Assembly (NCBI GenBank): GCA_046727435.1
Contig: JBKPCR010000333.1
Location: forward strand, 1-56,606
DNA from: CAVPRW01 sp046727435 [NCBI: bacterium]
GTDB taxonomy: Bacteria > Tectomicrobia > Entotheonellia > J063
DNA length: 56,606 nt
Reading direction: 5' to 3'
Shown: piece after piece, positions 19,015 to 28,075 of the stretch
How positions within the stretch are numbered: the first letter of the stretch is position 1
Layout: each line of letters begins with the position of its first letter
The notes under the pieces: model-generated
What the model was told of the DNA's origin: nothing
The model's input: only the letters and a program-made list of their open reading frames with translations
Databases searched by the model: none
Translations under genes and position numbers: made by a program

Positions 19015-21636
19015 ATGGCCGCTGATACCCCGGTGATGCAACAGTATCGGCAACTGAAACAGCAATACCCCGATGCCATTCTCCTATTTCGGATGGGCGA
19101 TTTCTATGAGATGTTCTTCGAGGATGCCTGCTTAGCGGCGCCAATCCTCGAAATCGCATTGACGGCACGCGATAAGTCACACCCTCACCCTGTCCCTATG
19201 TGCGGCGTGCCCTACCATGCGGTCGACAGCTATATCGACCGTCTGCTCAAACACGGCCTGAAAGTAGCGATCTGCGAGCAATTGGAGGACCCTAAGGCCG
19301 CCACGGGGCTGGTCAAACGCGACGTCGTACGGGTGGTGACACCGGGTGCCATCATGCAGTCGACGGCGTTGATCGGCAACGAGAACAATTTCCTCGCCGG
19401 GTTATGCGGAGCGCACGAGGGGCTAGGGTTGGCCTTGGTCGATGTGTCGACCGGCGAGTTCAAGCTCACTGAGTTCATCGGCGAACAGGCCAACCGCAGA
19501 GCGGCTGACGAACTGCAGCGGCTGCTGCCACGGGAACTGCTCATACCGACCTCTTGGGGCGCCCAGGCGACGGCCTTGCCTGGCATTGAGGTCCCACCAT
19601 GGCAGGTCACACCACGTGACGATTGGCGATTTGATGCCGAACTTGCTTACCAGCGCCTGACACAACACTTTGGCACGCATTCGCTGGAGGGCTTTGGGTG
19701 CGAGGCAGCGACCTTAGCGGTGACGGCGGCAGGCGTGGTCCTTGAGTATCTGCAGGAGACGCAGCGCGCTGCCTTGACCCATATCCAGGGATTGTCCCGC
19801 TACTATGTTGATGATTTTATGGCCCTGGATGCCACTACCCAGCGCCACCTTGAGTTAGTGCGCAGCGCGGTAGACGCAACGCGGGATGGCACGGTACTTG
19901 ACCTCCTGGATCAGACGGTGACCGCGATGGGGGGGCGTCTGCTCCGAGGCTGGCTCCTTGAGCCATTGCTGCAGGTGGATGCCATTCGGCAACGACAGGC
20001 CGCAGTGGCGGAGCTAGTGGTAGGCTGGATGGTGCGTGAGGAGGCGCGTGAACTTCTGAAAGAGATTGCCGATATCGAGCGCATCGTCGGGCGGGTGAAC
20101 CTGGGGTTAGCTTCCCCGCGCGACCTGTGGGCCCTCCGGCAGTCGCTGCAGTCCCTCCCCCGTTTGGTCGACGTGATCACGGCGCTGAACGCCGATGCTT
20201 TGCAGCCGTATGTGAACGACTGGGAGACGCTGACGGATATCTACGATGATCTGGCCTGTGCCTTGAGCGACGACGCGGCGCATGCCACGCAGGTGGGTGA
20301 TGTCTTTCAGCCTGGCTACCATGCCGAACTGGACGAACTGCGGCAACTGCGTACCGATAGTCGAGGATTTTTAGCCGCCCTCGAGGCGAAAGAACGCGAA
20401 CGGACGGGCATCCCAGGGTTACGACTGCACTATAATCGGGTCTTCGGCTACTATATCGAAATCTCCAAGCGGGCCCTGCACCTGGTCCCCCCCGAGTATG
20501 AACGCCGTCAGACCTTAGTCAACGCCGAACGTTTTATCACGGCCGAGCTGAAAGTGCACGAGGAGCGCATCCTCGGAGCCGAGGAACGCATCGCAGCGTT
20601 GGCGCAGGAGCTGTTTCAGGCATTACAAGCCAGCGTAGCGCGGCAAACACGACGCCTGCAGGCGATGGCCCGGACGATCGCCGCTCTGGATGTCGTGATG
20701 AGCTTCGCCGCCGTGGCGCAGCGCCACGGCTATACGCGTCCAGAGATGGATGCAGGCGAGGTAATCGATATTAAGGCCGGGCGCCATCCGATCCTGGAAC
20801 GGAGCGGCGAGGGGAGGGGATTTATCCCCAACGATACCTACCTCGATCGATCCGAGCAGCGAGTCCTGATCCTCACGGGGCCGAACATGGCCGGCAAATC
20901 GACCTACCTGCGTCAGGTGGCGCTGATCGTGTTGTTGGCGCAGATCGGCAGCTTTGTGCCAGCCGAGCGGGCGCGCATCGGGGTGGTGGATCGCATCTTC
21001 ACGCGCATTGGGGCGCAAGATCACCTGCAGCGGGGCCATAGCACCTTCATGGTCGAGATGCACGAAACTGCCAATATCCTGCATAATGCTACGTCGCACA
21101 GCCTGTTGATCCTGGATGAAATCGGGCGCGGTACCAGTACCTACGATGGGCTAAGCATCGCCTGGGCGGTTATCGAACATATCACCCGCGCCGTGCGCGC
21201 CCGCACCCTGTGTGCCACGCACTACCACGAACTGGCCGAATTGGAGGTGCTGCATAGCGGCGTGAAGAACTACCACGTGGCGGTGCGCGAAACCCCTGAC
21301 GGCATCGCGTTTCTGCGGGTGCTTTTGCCCGGGAGCGTGAACCGTAGCTATGGCATTCAGGTGGCGCGTCTGGCGGGGCTGCCCACCGCCGTCGTCGAGC
21401 GTGCGATGCAGGTGCTCGATCAGTTAACGAAGCAGGGCACGACCCCTACACATGGGAAGCGTCGCAACAGCATGCAGGCTTTGCCCGATCCTAGCGCGCA
21501 GTTGTCGCTGTTTGAAATGCCGGGGCATCCGATCCTCGACCAACTGAGGAGTCTCGATATCACACGATTGACTCCCATCGAGGCTCTGACCACCATGCAT
21601 CGATGGCAGGAGATGATCAACAGTCCTGAGTCCTGA
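19015..21636 (+). CDS. mutS: DNA mismatch repair protein MutS
   Basis: MutS recognises mismatches and small loops and recruits MutL. 873 residues. The mismatch-binding FYE motif is F30-Y31-E32 (GDFYEMF) and the Walker A is GPNMAGKST at 622-630, followed by the signature LQRGHSTFMVEM and the DEIGRGTSTYDG block. The ATG at 19015 lies 15 bp after lapB, with GGAG upstream. The final codons and the stop lie inside a short intergenic repeat element that starts at about 21622, so the extreme C-terminus (SPES) is repeat-encoded. Confidence 0.98.
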   Translation: MAADTPVMQQYRQLKQQYPDAILLFRMGDFYEMFFEDACLAAPILEIALTARDKSHPHPVPMCGVPYHAVDSYIDRLLKHGLKVAICEQLEDPKAATGLVKRDVVRVVTPGAIMQSTALIGNENNFLAGLCGAHEGLGLALVDVSTGEFKLTEFIGEQANRRAADELQRLLPRELLIPTSWGAQATALPGIEVPPWQVTPRDDWRFDAELAYQRLTQHFGTHSLEGFGCEAATLAVTAAGVVLEYLQETQRAALTHIQGLSRYYVDDFMALDATTQRHLELVRSAVDATRDGTVLDLLDQTVTAMGGRLLRGWLLEPLLQVDAIRQRQAAVAELVVGWMVREEARELLKEIADIERIVGRVNLGLASPRDLWALRQSLQSLPRLVDVITALNADALQPYVNDWETLTDIYDDLACALSDDAAHATQVGDVFQPGYHAELDELRQLRTDSRGFLAALEAKERERTGIPGLRLHYNRVFGYYIEISKRALHLVPPEYERRQTLVNAERFITAELKVHEERILGAEERIAALAQELFQALQASVARQTRRLQAMARTIAALDVVMSFAAVAQRHGYTRPEMDAGEVIDIKAGRHPILERSGEGRGFIPNDTYLDRSEQRVLILTGPNMAGKSTYLRQVALIVLLAQIGSFVPAERARIGVVDRIFTRIGAQDHLQRGHSTFMVEMHETANILHNATSHSLLILDEIGRGTSTYDGLSIAWAVIEHITRAVRARTLCATHYHELAELEVLHSGVKNYHVAVRETPDGIAFLRVLLPGSVNRSYGIQVARLAGLPTAVVERAMQVLDQLTKQGTTPTHGKRRNSMQALPDPSAQLSLFEMPGHPILDQLRSLDITRLTPIEALTTMHRWQEMINSPES

Positions 21637-21710
21637 GTCGCGAGCAAGTGAGATATCCTGTCTTTTCCTTAGCACTCCGCACTCAGGAGCACTCCGCACT
21701 CAGGACTCAG
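21626..21710. repeat. Short repeat element: 13-bp inverted repeat enclosing a 17-bp tandem duplication
   Basis: CTGAGTCCTGAGT at 21626-21638 is exactly complementary to ACTCAGGACTCAG at 21698-21710. Between the arms the 17-bp unit GCACTCCGCACTCAGGA occurs twice in direct tandem (21672-21688 and 21689-21705). The element covers the mutS stop codon and ends just before the epimerase gene's ribosome binding site. It could form a hairpin and act as a weak terminator, or be a copy of a dispersed repeat. Confidence 0.7.
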
Positions 21711-21729
21711 CGGTTGAAAGGAGAGATGT

Positions 21730-22668
21730 ATGAAAGTTCTTGTGACCGGTGGTGCGGGATTCATCGGCTCGCACGTGACCGATCGGCTCATCGACTCCGG
21801 GGTAGAAGTCGTAGTGCTGGACAACCTTGCCTCGGGAAGGCGTGAGTCAATACACCCACGGGCACGCCTGTGTGAAGCGGACATCTGCGGGGAAAGCATC
21901 CGCACACTCATGGAACAGGAGCGCTTCGATTGCGTCGATCATCATGCGGCGCAGATGAATGTCCGGCGCTCGGTCGATGATCCGGTCTTCGACGCCCGCG
22001 TGAACATTCTCGGCTCGTTGAATCTCCTGCAGGCGGCGGTGGCGACTGGCGTCAAGAAATTCGTCTTCGCCTCGACGGGCGGCGCGATCTACGGCGAGCA
22101 ACTCACCTTCCCAGCCGATGAATCGCACCAGACCTGCCCAATGAGTCCCTATGGCGTCGCCAAGTTAGCGGTGGAGAAATATCTCGCCTTCTACGAAGCG
22201 GTCTACGGCCTGCCCTATACCGTGTTGCGCTATGCCAATGTCTATGGCCCCCGGCAGGATCCCCATGGAGAAGCCGGTGTGGTGGCAATTTTCAGCCAGC
22301 GCCTGCTGGCGCATGAACCGGCGATGATCAATGGCGATGGGGAACAAACACGCGACTTTGTCTATGTGGAAGATGTGGTACAGGCTAACGTGCTGGCCGT
22401 GACTACCGATCTCCGCGGCACATACAATGTCGGCACCGGGATCGAGACCTCGGTGAACGTCCTGTACGCCTATGTAGCCAAGCATGCCTGCTCCACGCAG
22501 GTTCCCCATCATGGACCACCAAAGGCTGGGGAGCAGCATCGTAGTGTCCTGGACAGTCGCAAGCTCCAGGGCGCCACGAACTGGACGCCAACCGTCTTAT
22601 TGGACGAGGGGTTACAGCGTACGGTAGCCTTCTTCGCCGAGTCAGGGTTGCGACGAAAAACCACTTGA
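21730..22668 (+). CDS. NAD-dependent nucleotide-sugar epimerase/dehydratase (GalE-like)
   Basis: Extended short-chain dehydrogenase acting on a nucleotide sugar, most like UDP-glucose 4-epimerase. 312 residues. The Rossmann motif GGAGFIGSH is at residues 7-15, the catalytic residues are S115/T116 (ASTGG), Y141 and K145 (SPYGVAKL), and the substrate-side segment GDGEQTRDFVYVEDVV is typical. AAAGGAGAG precedes the ATG. It stands alone between mutS and the ntrY locus; a role in surface polysaccharide or LPS sugars is plausible but inferred. The exact substrate cannot be assigned. Confidence 0.88.
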   Translation: MKVLVTGGAGFIGSHVTDRLIDSGVEVVVLDNLASGRRESIHPRARLCEADICGESIRTLMEQERFDCVDHHAAQMNVRRSVDDPVFDARVNILGSLNLLQAAVATGVKKFVFASTGGAIYGEQLTFPADESHQTCPMSPYGVAKLAVEKYLAFYEAVYGLPYTVLRYANVYGPRQDPHGEAGVVAIFSQRLLAHEPAMINGDGEQTRDFVYVEDVVQANVLAVTTDLRGTYNVGTGIETSVNVLYAYVAKHACSTQVPHHGPPKAGEQHRSVLDSRKLQGATNWTPTVLLDEGLQRTVAFFAESGLRRKTT

Positions 22669-22897
22669 TTTGACATCAGGCATTAGGTATGTTACACGCC
22701 AGAAAAATCTCGCTAGTAGCGCCTCCCGTGCCATTCCTGGCGTGGGGGAGGGAAGAGCAAGGGATGGTGTGAGCCCCAGCTCACAGTGTAGGCCAGCTTC
22801 GCCAAGAGGTGAAACGCGGCTAAACAAGGGAAAGCAGACGCGTGGTAGTATCTGACCCAGACCACCGTAGACCGCGGTTTGGGAGAGCGGAGTCACG

Positions 22898-23497
22898 ATG
22901 ATCCGAATCCTCCTCCGCTGTTTCAGCGTCCTCCTTCCCAGCTGGGCGATGCTTGCAGCACCCGTTTGGGGGCAGCCGCAGCGGCCGCTTTTGCATGAGT
23001 TGGTGCTGACGCACACAGATCATGAGGTGCTCCTGCACATCGACTTACAGGGGGGATTTCAGCACGAGATCCTGGAGGCCATCGCAACTGGTATCCCGAT
23101 CACGGTCACCTATCACATGAGGTTGTATCGCAAACGGGGTTTGTGGTTCGATGAAGAGGTCCTCTCGAAGACCATTAAACATATTGTCAAATACGACGCC
23201 TTGAAAAAGCAGTACCATGTCAGTGAGATTAATGGGCTGTTTTCCAGCATAAAGGTGACCAAACACGAGCCCACCATGGTACGCTGGATGAGCGCCATTG
23301 AGGGGCAGCCGCTGATCCCTTTTCATCTCCTGCAACCGGGTGAAGAGTATTATGTAAAGGCGATGGCTGATTTGAGGGCGGTGAAGTCACCCTTTCCTCT
23401 CAGTCATATGCCGTTTGTCGCCAGTCTTTGGGATACGGGAACTCCCTGGACCGCGTCGAGTCCTTTCAGCATTAGCTCCCCCCCTTCACAACGCTAG
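22898..23497 (+). CDS. DUF4390 family exported protein
   Basis: Exported protein of about 199 residues with an N-terminal signal peptide (RILLRCFSVLLPSWAMLAA, cleavage near VWGQ). It resembles the DUF4390 family, which is repeatedly found directly upstream of ntrY in proteobacteria: a beta-rich body with HDLQG-like and VTYHMRLYRKRGLWFDEE segments. The function is unknown; its position 105 bp before ntrY suggests it could report on the periplasm to the NtrY kinase, which is inference. The last 15 or so residues are low-complexity serine and proline. A partial TTGACA at 22670 lies upstream. Confidence 0.8.
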   Translation: MIRILLRCFSVLLPSWAMLAAPVWGQPQRPLLHELVLTHTDHEVLLHIDLQGGFQHEILEAIATGIPITVTYHMRLYRKRGLWFDEEVLSKTIKHIVKYDALKKQYHVSEINGLFSSIKVTKHEPTMVRWMSAIEGQPLIPFHLLQPGEEYYVKAMADLRAVKSPFPLSHMPFVASLWDTGTPWTASSPFSISSPPSQR

Positions 23498-23602
23498 GGA
23501 TCTATGGCCTGAGAGCAGCCTCCACGCCTCAGGAGGTGCGGTGTGTTGAGACGTGTATCGTGCGTCTGCTGCAAGTACCAGGCATACCTGTAGGAACCTC
23601 GC

Positions 23603-25843
23603 ATGCGCTATGCCAGTGATCAACCACGCATTGATGGGACAGCGCCAACCCCTGAGGAGCAGCGTCGCCACCGCCTGCGAAATTTTTGGACCTTCCTGGG
23701 CGTGACGTGTCTGCTCATCGCGCTGACGGGGGCGGAATTATATGTCCAGGGCCTCCACCGCGTCCTGCCCCTGGCCAACAATATTGTGATATTCGCCATC
23801 GTCAATCTGAACATAATCCTATTGCTGGCGTTAGTGCTCTTGGTCCTGCGCAACCTGGTCAAGCTGTACTATGAGCGGCGCGGCAAGATCATCGGGTCGC
23901 GGTTCCGGACGAAACTGGTCATCGCGTTTTTCGGTCTGTCCCTGACCCCATGCGTGCTCTTGGTGCTAGTGGCGAGCGGCCTGATCACCAAAAGCATCAA
24001 CAACTGGTTTAATGTGAGTATCGAGCGTTCGCTGGAAGATTCGCTGGAAGTGTCTCGCAATTATTACCGCCTGCTTGAGCAGGATGCTCTGCACTTCGGC
24101 GAGCAACTCCGCACAGTTCTTCTGGGGAAGGATCTGTTACGGAACGACCGAGCGCCGGCGCTGACAAAGTTGCTAGAGGAGAAGCGCCGGGAGTATCAAT
24201 TGAGCGCGCTCCAGGTCTTCGGCGCCAACCTTCAGGAATTGGCCGGTGCCGGGGGGCAAGTCGCGGGTGAACGGTTGACCACCGCCCAGGCCGACCTGCT
24301 CCGCCGACGTTCGACCGATGCGAGTACGGAAATCCAATCCGCTGGCAGGGGGGAGGTGATTCGCGGCATTGTGCCCATCGTGGCGCAGGGAGGTGTGGCG
24401 CCCCTGGCCTGGATTGTGCTGACGTACCATGTGCCGGAGAGCCTGGTGGCCAAGATGGGGGACATCGCCGAGGCGTTTGAGCAATACAAACAGTTGAAAA
24501 TCCTCAAGGCACCGATCAAGACCAGCTATCTCATCACGCTCCTGATGGTGGCGTTGCTGGTGATCTTTTGCGCCATTTGGTTTGGCCTCTATCTGGCGAA
24601 AGGGATTACGGTGCCCATTCAACATCTGGTTGAAGGGACACGTGCGGTGGCAGATGGCAACCTGGATTTCCGCGTCACCGCCACCAGCGACGATGAAATA
24701 GGTTGGCTCGTCCATTCCTTTAACCAGATGACCGACGATTTGCGCACCAGCAAGATGGCGCTTGAAGAGGCCAATGCGGAGCTCAAGGAGAGTAATCAGG
24801 AACTGGAGGCGCGCCGCAACTACATGGCAACAGTCCTCGAAAATGTGGCGGCGGGAGTGCTGTCACTCGACAAGCACGGCCGGGTGTCGACGATGAATCG
24901 CTCGGCCCAGGTGATGCTCGGCATCGACGCCCAAGCGGCCCTCGGGCGGGTGTATCGCCATGTGTTCAGCGCCGCCCATCTGGATTCCATGCGCGGGCTC
25001 ATGAAACGCATGGCGAGCAGCCGCCGTGAGAGCATCGCCGACCAAATTCAGTTGCTCGTGGGGGGCCGCGTGTTGATCCTTCTGGTGAACATCTCCTTGC
25101 TCCGAGACAGCGATAGCCACTACCTCGGGATGGTATTGGTGTTCGATGATTTGACCGAATTGATACGAGTGCAGAAACTCGCGGCCTGGCGTGATGTAGC
25201 CCAGGGCATCGCGCATGAAATCAAGAACCCCTTGACCCCTATCCAGCTCTCGGCGCAGCGGTTACGGCGGAAGTATCGCGAGCACTCAGGCGATTTCGAT
25301 GAGGTCTTCGACGAATGTACCCATACGATTATCACCCAGGTGGAAGGCCTCAAGGGGTTGCTCGACGAGTTTTCGGCGTTTGCGCGCATGCCAGAGTCGA
25401 ATCCGACCCCGACGGAGTTGCAGCCACTCATGGAGGAAGTGCTACAATTATATCGCGGAGCTCACCGTGACATCGAGCTGACGTTGTCCTGTGATCCTGC
25501 AGTCGCCAAGGTCAACGTGGATGGGGAGCAGATGAAGCGGGCGCTGATCAACTTGGTGGAAAACGCGATTGAGGCCATGAATGGCCGGGGGCGAGTGGAC
25601 ATCGTCACCAGTTTCGATGGGCGTCAGCAGTGCGTGTGCCTTGAAGTGCGTGACACCGGTGCGGGTATTCCGCCGCAGGTGCGTGACAAGCTGTTTTTAC
25701 CCTATTTCACGACCAAAAAGGGGGGATCAGGCTTGGGGCTCGCGCTTGTCAATCGCATTGTCGCCGACCACGGCGGGCGCATCTCCGTCCGGGATAACAC
25801 CCCGCGAGGCAGCATCTTCGCGATCGAGCTACCGGTAGTGTGA
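23603..25843 (+). CDS. ntrY: NtrY-like membrane sensor histidine kinase
   Basis: Membrane-bound histidine kinase of the NtrY type, 746 residues. Several hydrophobic helices in the first 120 residues and another at about 308-330 bracket an extracytoplasmic region. HAMP (about 332-385), a coiled linker, a PAS domain (about 400-510), HisKA with GIAHEIKNPL (phospho-acceptor H538) and HATPase_c with NLVENAIEAM and GSGLGLALV follow. All catalytic boxes look intact. Its stop overlaps a possible GTG, and the next gene's likely ATG lies 23 bp downstream. The neighbour encodes the cognate response regulator fused to LpxC, so this kinase probably phosphorylates an LPS enzyme fusion. Confidence 0.95.
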   Translation: MRYASDQPRIDGTAPTPEEQRRHRLRNFWTFLGVTCLLIALTGAELYVQGLHRVLPLANNIVIFAIVNLNIILLLALVLLVLRNLVKLYYERRGKIIGSRFRTKLVIAFFGLSLTPCVLLVLVASGLITKSINNWFNVSIERSLEDSLEVSRNYYRLLEQDALHFGEQLRTVLLGKDLLRNDRAPALTKLLEEKRREYQLSALQVFGANLQELAGAGGQVAGERLTTAQADLLRRRSTDASTEIQSAGRGEVIRGIVPIVAQGGVAPLAWIVLTYHVPESLVAKMGDIAEAFEQYKQLKILKAPIKTSYLITLLMVALLVIFCAIWFGLYLAKGITVPIQHLVEGTRAVADGNLDFRVTATSDDEIGWLVHSFNQMTDDLRTSKMALEEANAELKESNQELEARRNYMATVLENVAAGVLSLDKHGRVSTMNRSAQVMLGIDAQAALGRVYRHVFSAAHLDSMRGLMKRMASSRRESIADQIQLLVGGRVLILLVNISLLRDSDSHYLGMVLVFDDLTELIRVQKLAAWRDVAQGIAHEIKNPLTPIQLSAQRLRRKYREHSGDFDEVFDECTHTIITQVEGLKGLLDEFSAFARMPESNPTPTELQPLMEEVLQLYRGAHRDIELTLSCDPAVAKVNVDGEQMKRALINLVENAIEAMNGRGRVDIVTSFDGRQQCVCLEVRDTGAGIPPQVRDKLFLPYFTTKKGGSGLGLALVNRIVADHGGRISVRDNTPRGSIFAIELPVV

Positions 25844-25866
25844 GGGACGTCGAGGAAAGGACGAGC

Positions 25867-28074
25867 ATGGCCAAGGGGCGTATTCTGATCGTCGATGACG
25901 AGACCAGTATCGTGCGCTCACTGGAAGGGATTCTGGCTGACGAAGGGTTTGACGTGGTCCAGGCCCGCGATGGTGAAGCCGCGCTCGCGCTCCTCCAAGC
26001 GCAGTCCTGCGATCTCGTGCTGCTCGACCTGTGGATGCCGGGGATCGATGGTATTCAGACGTTGCAGCGCCTGAAGGCCATGCAGACCAATGTGTGCATC
26101 ATCGTCATGTCGGGACATGGTAATATCGAAACCGCCGTCAAAGCCACCAGGCTGGGGGCCTTCGATTATCTGGAAAAACCGTTGTCGCTGGATAATGTGC
26201 TGAGTTCAGTTAATGCCGCTTTTGATCATCTCTGGAAGACCCGCGATCATCACTGGGTGGAAGTGGTGCGGGCTGCCGTGGGGCCTCTCATTGGGGTCAG
26301 CGGCGCACTGCAAGAGCTGCGCACCCAGGTCGACGCGGCGACGCAGCACGAAACACCGCTGTTGATCGTTGGTGAGCCGGGGAGCGGCAAAGAATTTCTG
26401 GCTCGGCTGCTGCACCAGCGGCAGTATCCCCGAGGCCCGTTCGTGCGGCTCTACTGCGCTGCAGTATCCGACCAAGAGTTAAAGCAGGTATTCGGTGGTA
26501 GGGATAGCCTGCCCAGGCTCCTGCGGGACATGGAGGACACTGATCTCGACCACGACTTCGAGGCGGGAACGCTGTATCTGGATGGACTGGAAAGGCTTTC
26601 GACGCCAGTGCTGCATGCCTTTACCAGGCTCATGAGCGCCTCTGGGCCCCAGGCTTGGCGCGGCGGGGCACCGCTGCGGATGCGCGTCATGGCGGCGACG
26701 CTCCCAAGCGCCTGGCCGCATTCCGGGATCGAGGTTCTGCCGGCAGAGCTGCAACGGGTGTTTGCTTCCTCGACCCTGATGACGATCCCTTTGCGCCACC
26801 GTGTTGAGGATATTCCACTGCTGGCGGAGTATTACTTGCGCTGCTCGGCGCGTAAATATGGCTCGATTCCCAAGGAATTGCATCCTGAGGCGCTACAGGC
26901 GCTGATGGGGTACGATTGGCCCGGCAATGTGAACGAGCTGAAGGCGATGCTGGAGCGCGTTGTGCTGACGACGCCGAGGGGGATCATCGGAGTGGAACAT
27001 CTCCCGCATCACGTGATCGAACCGGCTGGGACCTCAGGCAACGTGACTTCTGGGGCACCCTATGCGTCGTTGAAAGAGGCTCGGAGGGCTTGGGAGCGCC
27101 AGTATCTGGTCGAGCAACTTCGCAAGCATCACTGGGATGCTGCGCACACGGCGCAAGCGCTGCGGCTGAACGAACGCAGCCTGCAACGCCGACTACAGGT
27201 GTTGGGTATCAGGGGGAACGAGCTTCCTAGCCGTTCGACGCTGCCGCAACGGACGTTGCAGCGGAGCGTCGTGATCCATGGCCAGGGCCTCCAATCTGGC
27301 GTCAAGACTGGCATGATTCTCTCGCCACTGCCGACGAATAGTGGCATCCTGTTCGGCGACATCGCGACTGGGGCAACCGTCCCGGCCGCGGCGGCGCATG
27401 TGGAGTCGACGGGCTATGCGACGACCCTGCGCCGTGGCTTGGTCACGGCACGAACCGTCGAGCACATCATGGCGGCGCTGCATATGTACCGCCTGACCAA
27501 CGTTCTGGTGAAGATCGGTGGTGAGGTACCGTTTATGGACGGCTCGGCGCGAGATTTCTGCCAACTGATCGAAGCGGCGGGGGTAGAGGAGCAAGCGGCC
27601 GAAGCTCCCCTGCTGAAGATTTGTGAGCGGCACGTGTGGGGACAGGAGGAGCCGGACCAGAAACATTTCGTCATCGAGCCCGCCTCACACCTCACCATCA
27701 CGTACCATCTGCAATACCCACCGCCGATCGGACGCCAGCAGTATACCTTTGTCGCGGATAGTCCAGAGCACTTCAAAGCCACAATCGCACCCGCACGCAC
27801 CTTCGGTTTCGTCAAAGAGATCGAACACTTGCATGCGCTTGGTATGGCCAATGGCGGGCGCCTGACGAACGTCATCTTGGTGGACGAGTCGCGGATCATC
27901 AACACCGAGTTGCGCTTTCCTGATGAGTTCGTGCGACATAAGGTCCTCGACCTCCTGGGCGATCTGTATTTAACTGGTAAGTTCGTGCAGGGCAAGATCA
28001 CCGCGTATCTGACCGGGCATACGGAGAATCTGGCGCTCGTCAAATTCCTCCTGGGATTGTCAGGTGAGGCCTAG
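25867..28074 (+). CDS. Fusion: NtrX-like response regulator + LpxC (UDP-3-O-acyl-GlcNAc deacetylase)
   Basis: One uninterrupted frame of about 735 residues joins a regulator to an enzyme. Receiver (about 5-118) with acidic pair D10/D11, phospho-acceptor D54, S82 and K104. AAA+ region (about 140-370) with Walker A GEPGSGKE (169-176), but no GAFTGA loop, and the Walker B LDE is LDG (D239, G240). Fis-type helix-turn-helix (about 401-449). After a linker of about 12 residues a complete LpxC runs from about 461 to the end: catalytic E532 and H533 (TVEH), MDGSA, RTFGF, zinc ligands H691 and D695 (FVRHKVLD), K692 and H718 (GHTEN). LpxC removes the N-acetyl group in the committed step of lipid A synthesis. 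The start is ATG 25867 after GAGGAAAGGA. An internal GTG or TTG near 27198-27255 could also give free LpxC. Confidence 0.95.
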   Translation: MAKGRILIVDDETSIVRSLEGILADEGFDVVQARDGEAALALLQAQSCDLVLLDLWMPGIDGIQTLQRLKAMQTNVCIIVMSGHGNIETAVKATRLGAFDYLEKPLSLDNVLSSVNAAFDHLWKTRDHHWVEVVRAAVGPLIGVSGALQELRTQVDAATQHETPLLIVGEPGSGKEFLARLLHQRQYPRGPFVRLYCAAVSDQELKQVFGGRDSLPRLLRDMEDTDLDHDFEAGTLYLDGLERLSTPVLHAFTRLMSASGPQAWRGGAPLRMRVMAATLPSAWPHSGIEVLPAELQRVFASSTLMTIPLRHRVEDIPLLAEYYLRCSARKYGSIPKELHPEALQALMGYDWPGNVNELKAMLERVVLTTPRGIIGVEHLPHHVIEPAGTSGNVTSGAPYASLKEARRAWERQYLVEQLRKHHWDAAHTAQALRLNERSLQRRLQVLGIRGNELPSRSTLPQRTLQRSVVIHGQGLQSGVKTGMILSPLPTNSGILFGDIATGATVPAAAAHVESTGYATTLRRGLVTARTVEHIMAALHMYRLTNVLVKIGGEVPFMDGSARDFCQLIEAAGVEEQAAEAPLLKICERHVWGQEEPDQKHFVIEPASHLTITYHLQYPPPIGRQQYTFVADSPEHFKATIAPARTFGFVKEIEHLHALGMANGGRLTNVILVDESRIINTELRFPDEFVRHKVLDLLGDLYLTGKFVQGKITAYLTGHTENLALVKFLLGLSGEA

Positions 28075-28075
28075 C

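Noticed and set aside
23870-24715. Minus-strand frames inside ntrY (up to 180 codons)
   Set aside because: They are shadows of the kinase frame: no promoter, no ribosome binding site and no family.
25840-25867. GTG start of the ntrX-lpxC gene overlapping the ntrY stop
   Set aside because: The ATG at 25867 has a better ribosome binding site and gives the standard receiver start (KGRILIVDDE); the nine extra residues are atypical.
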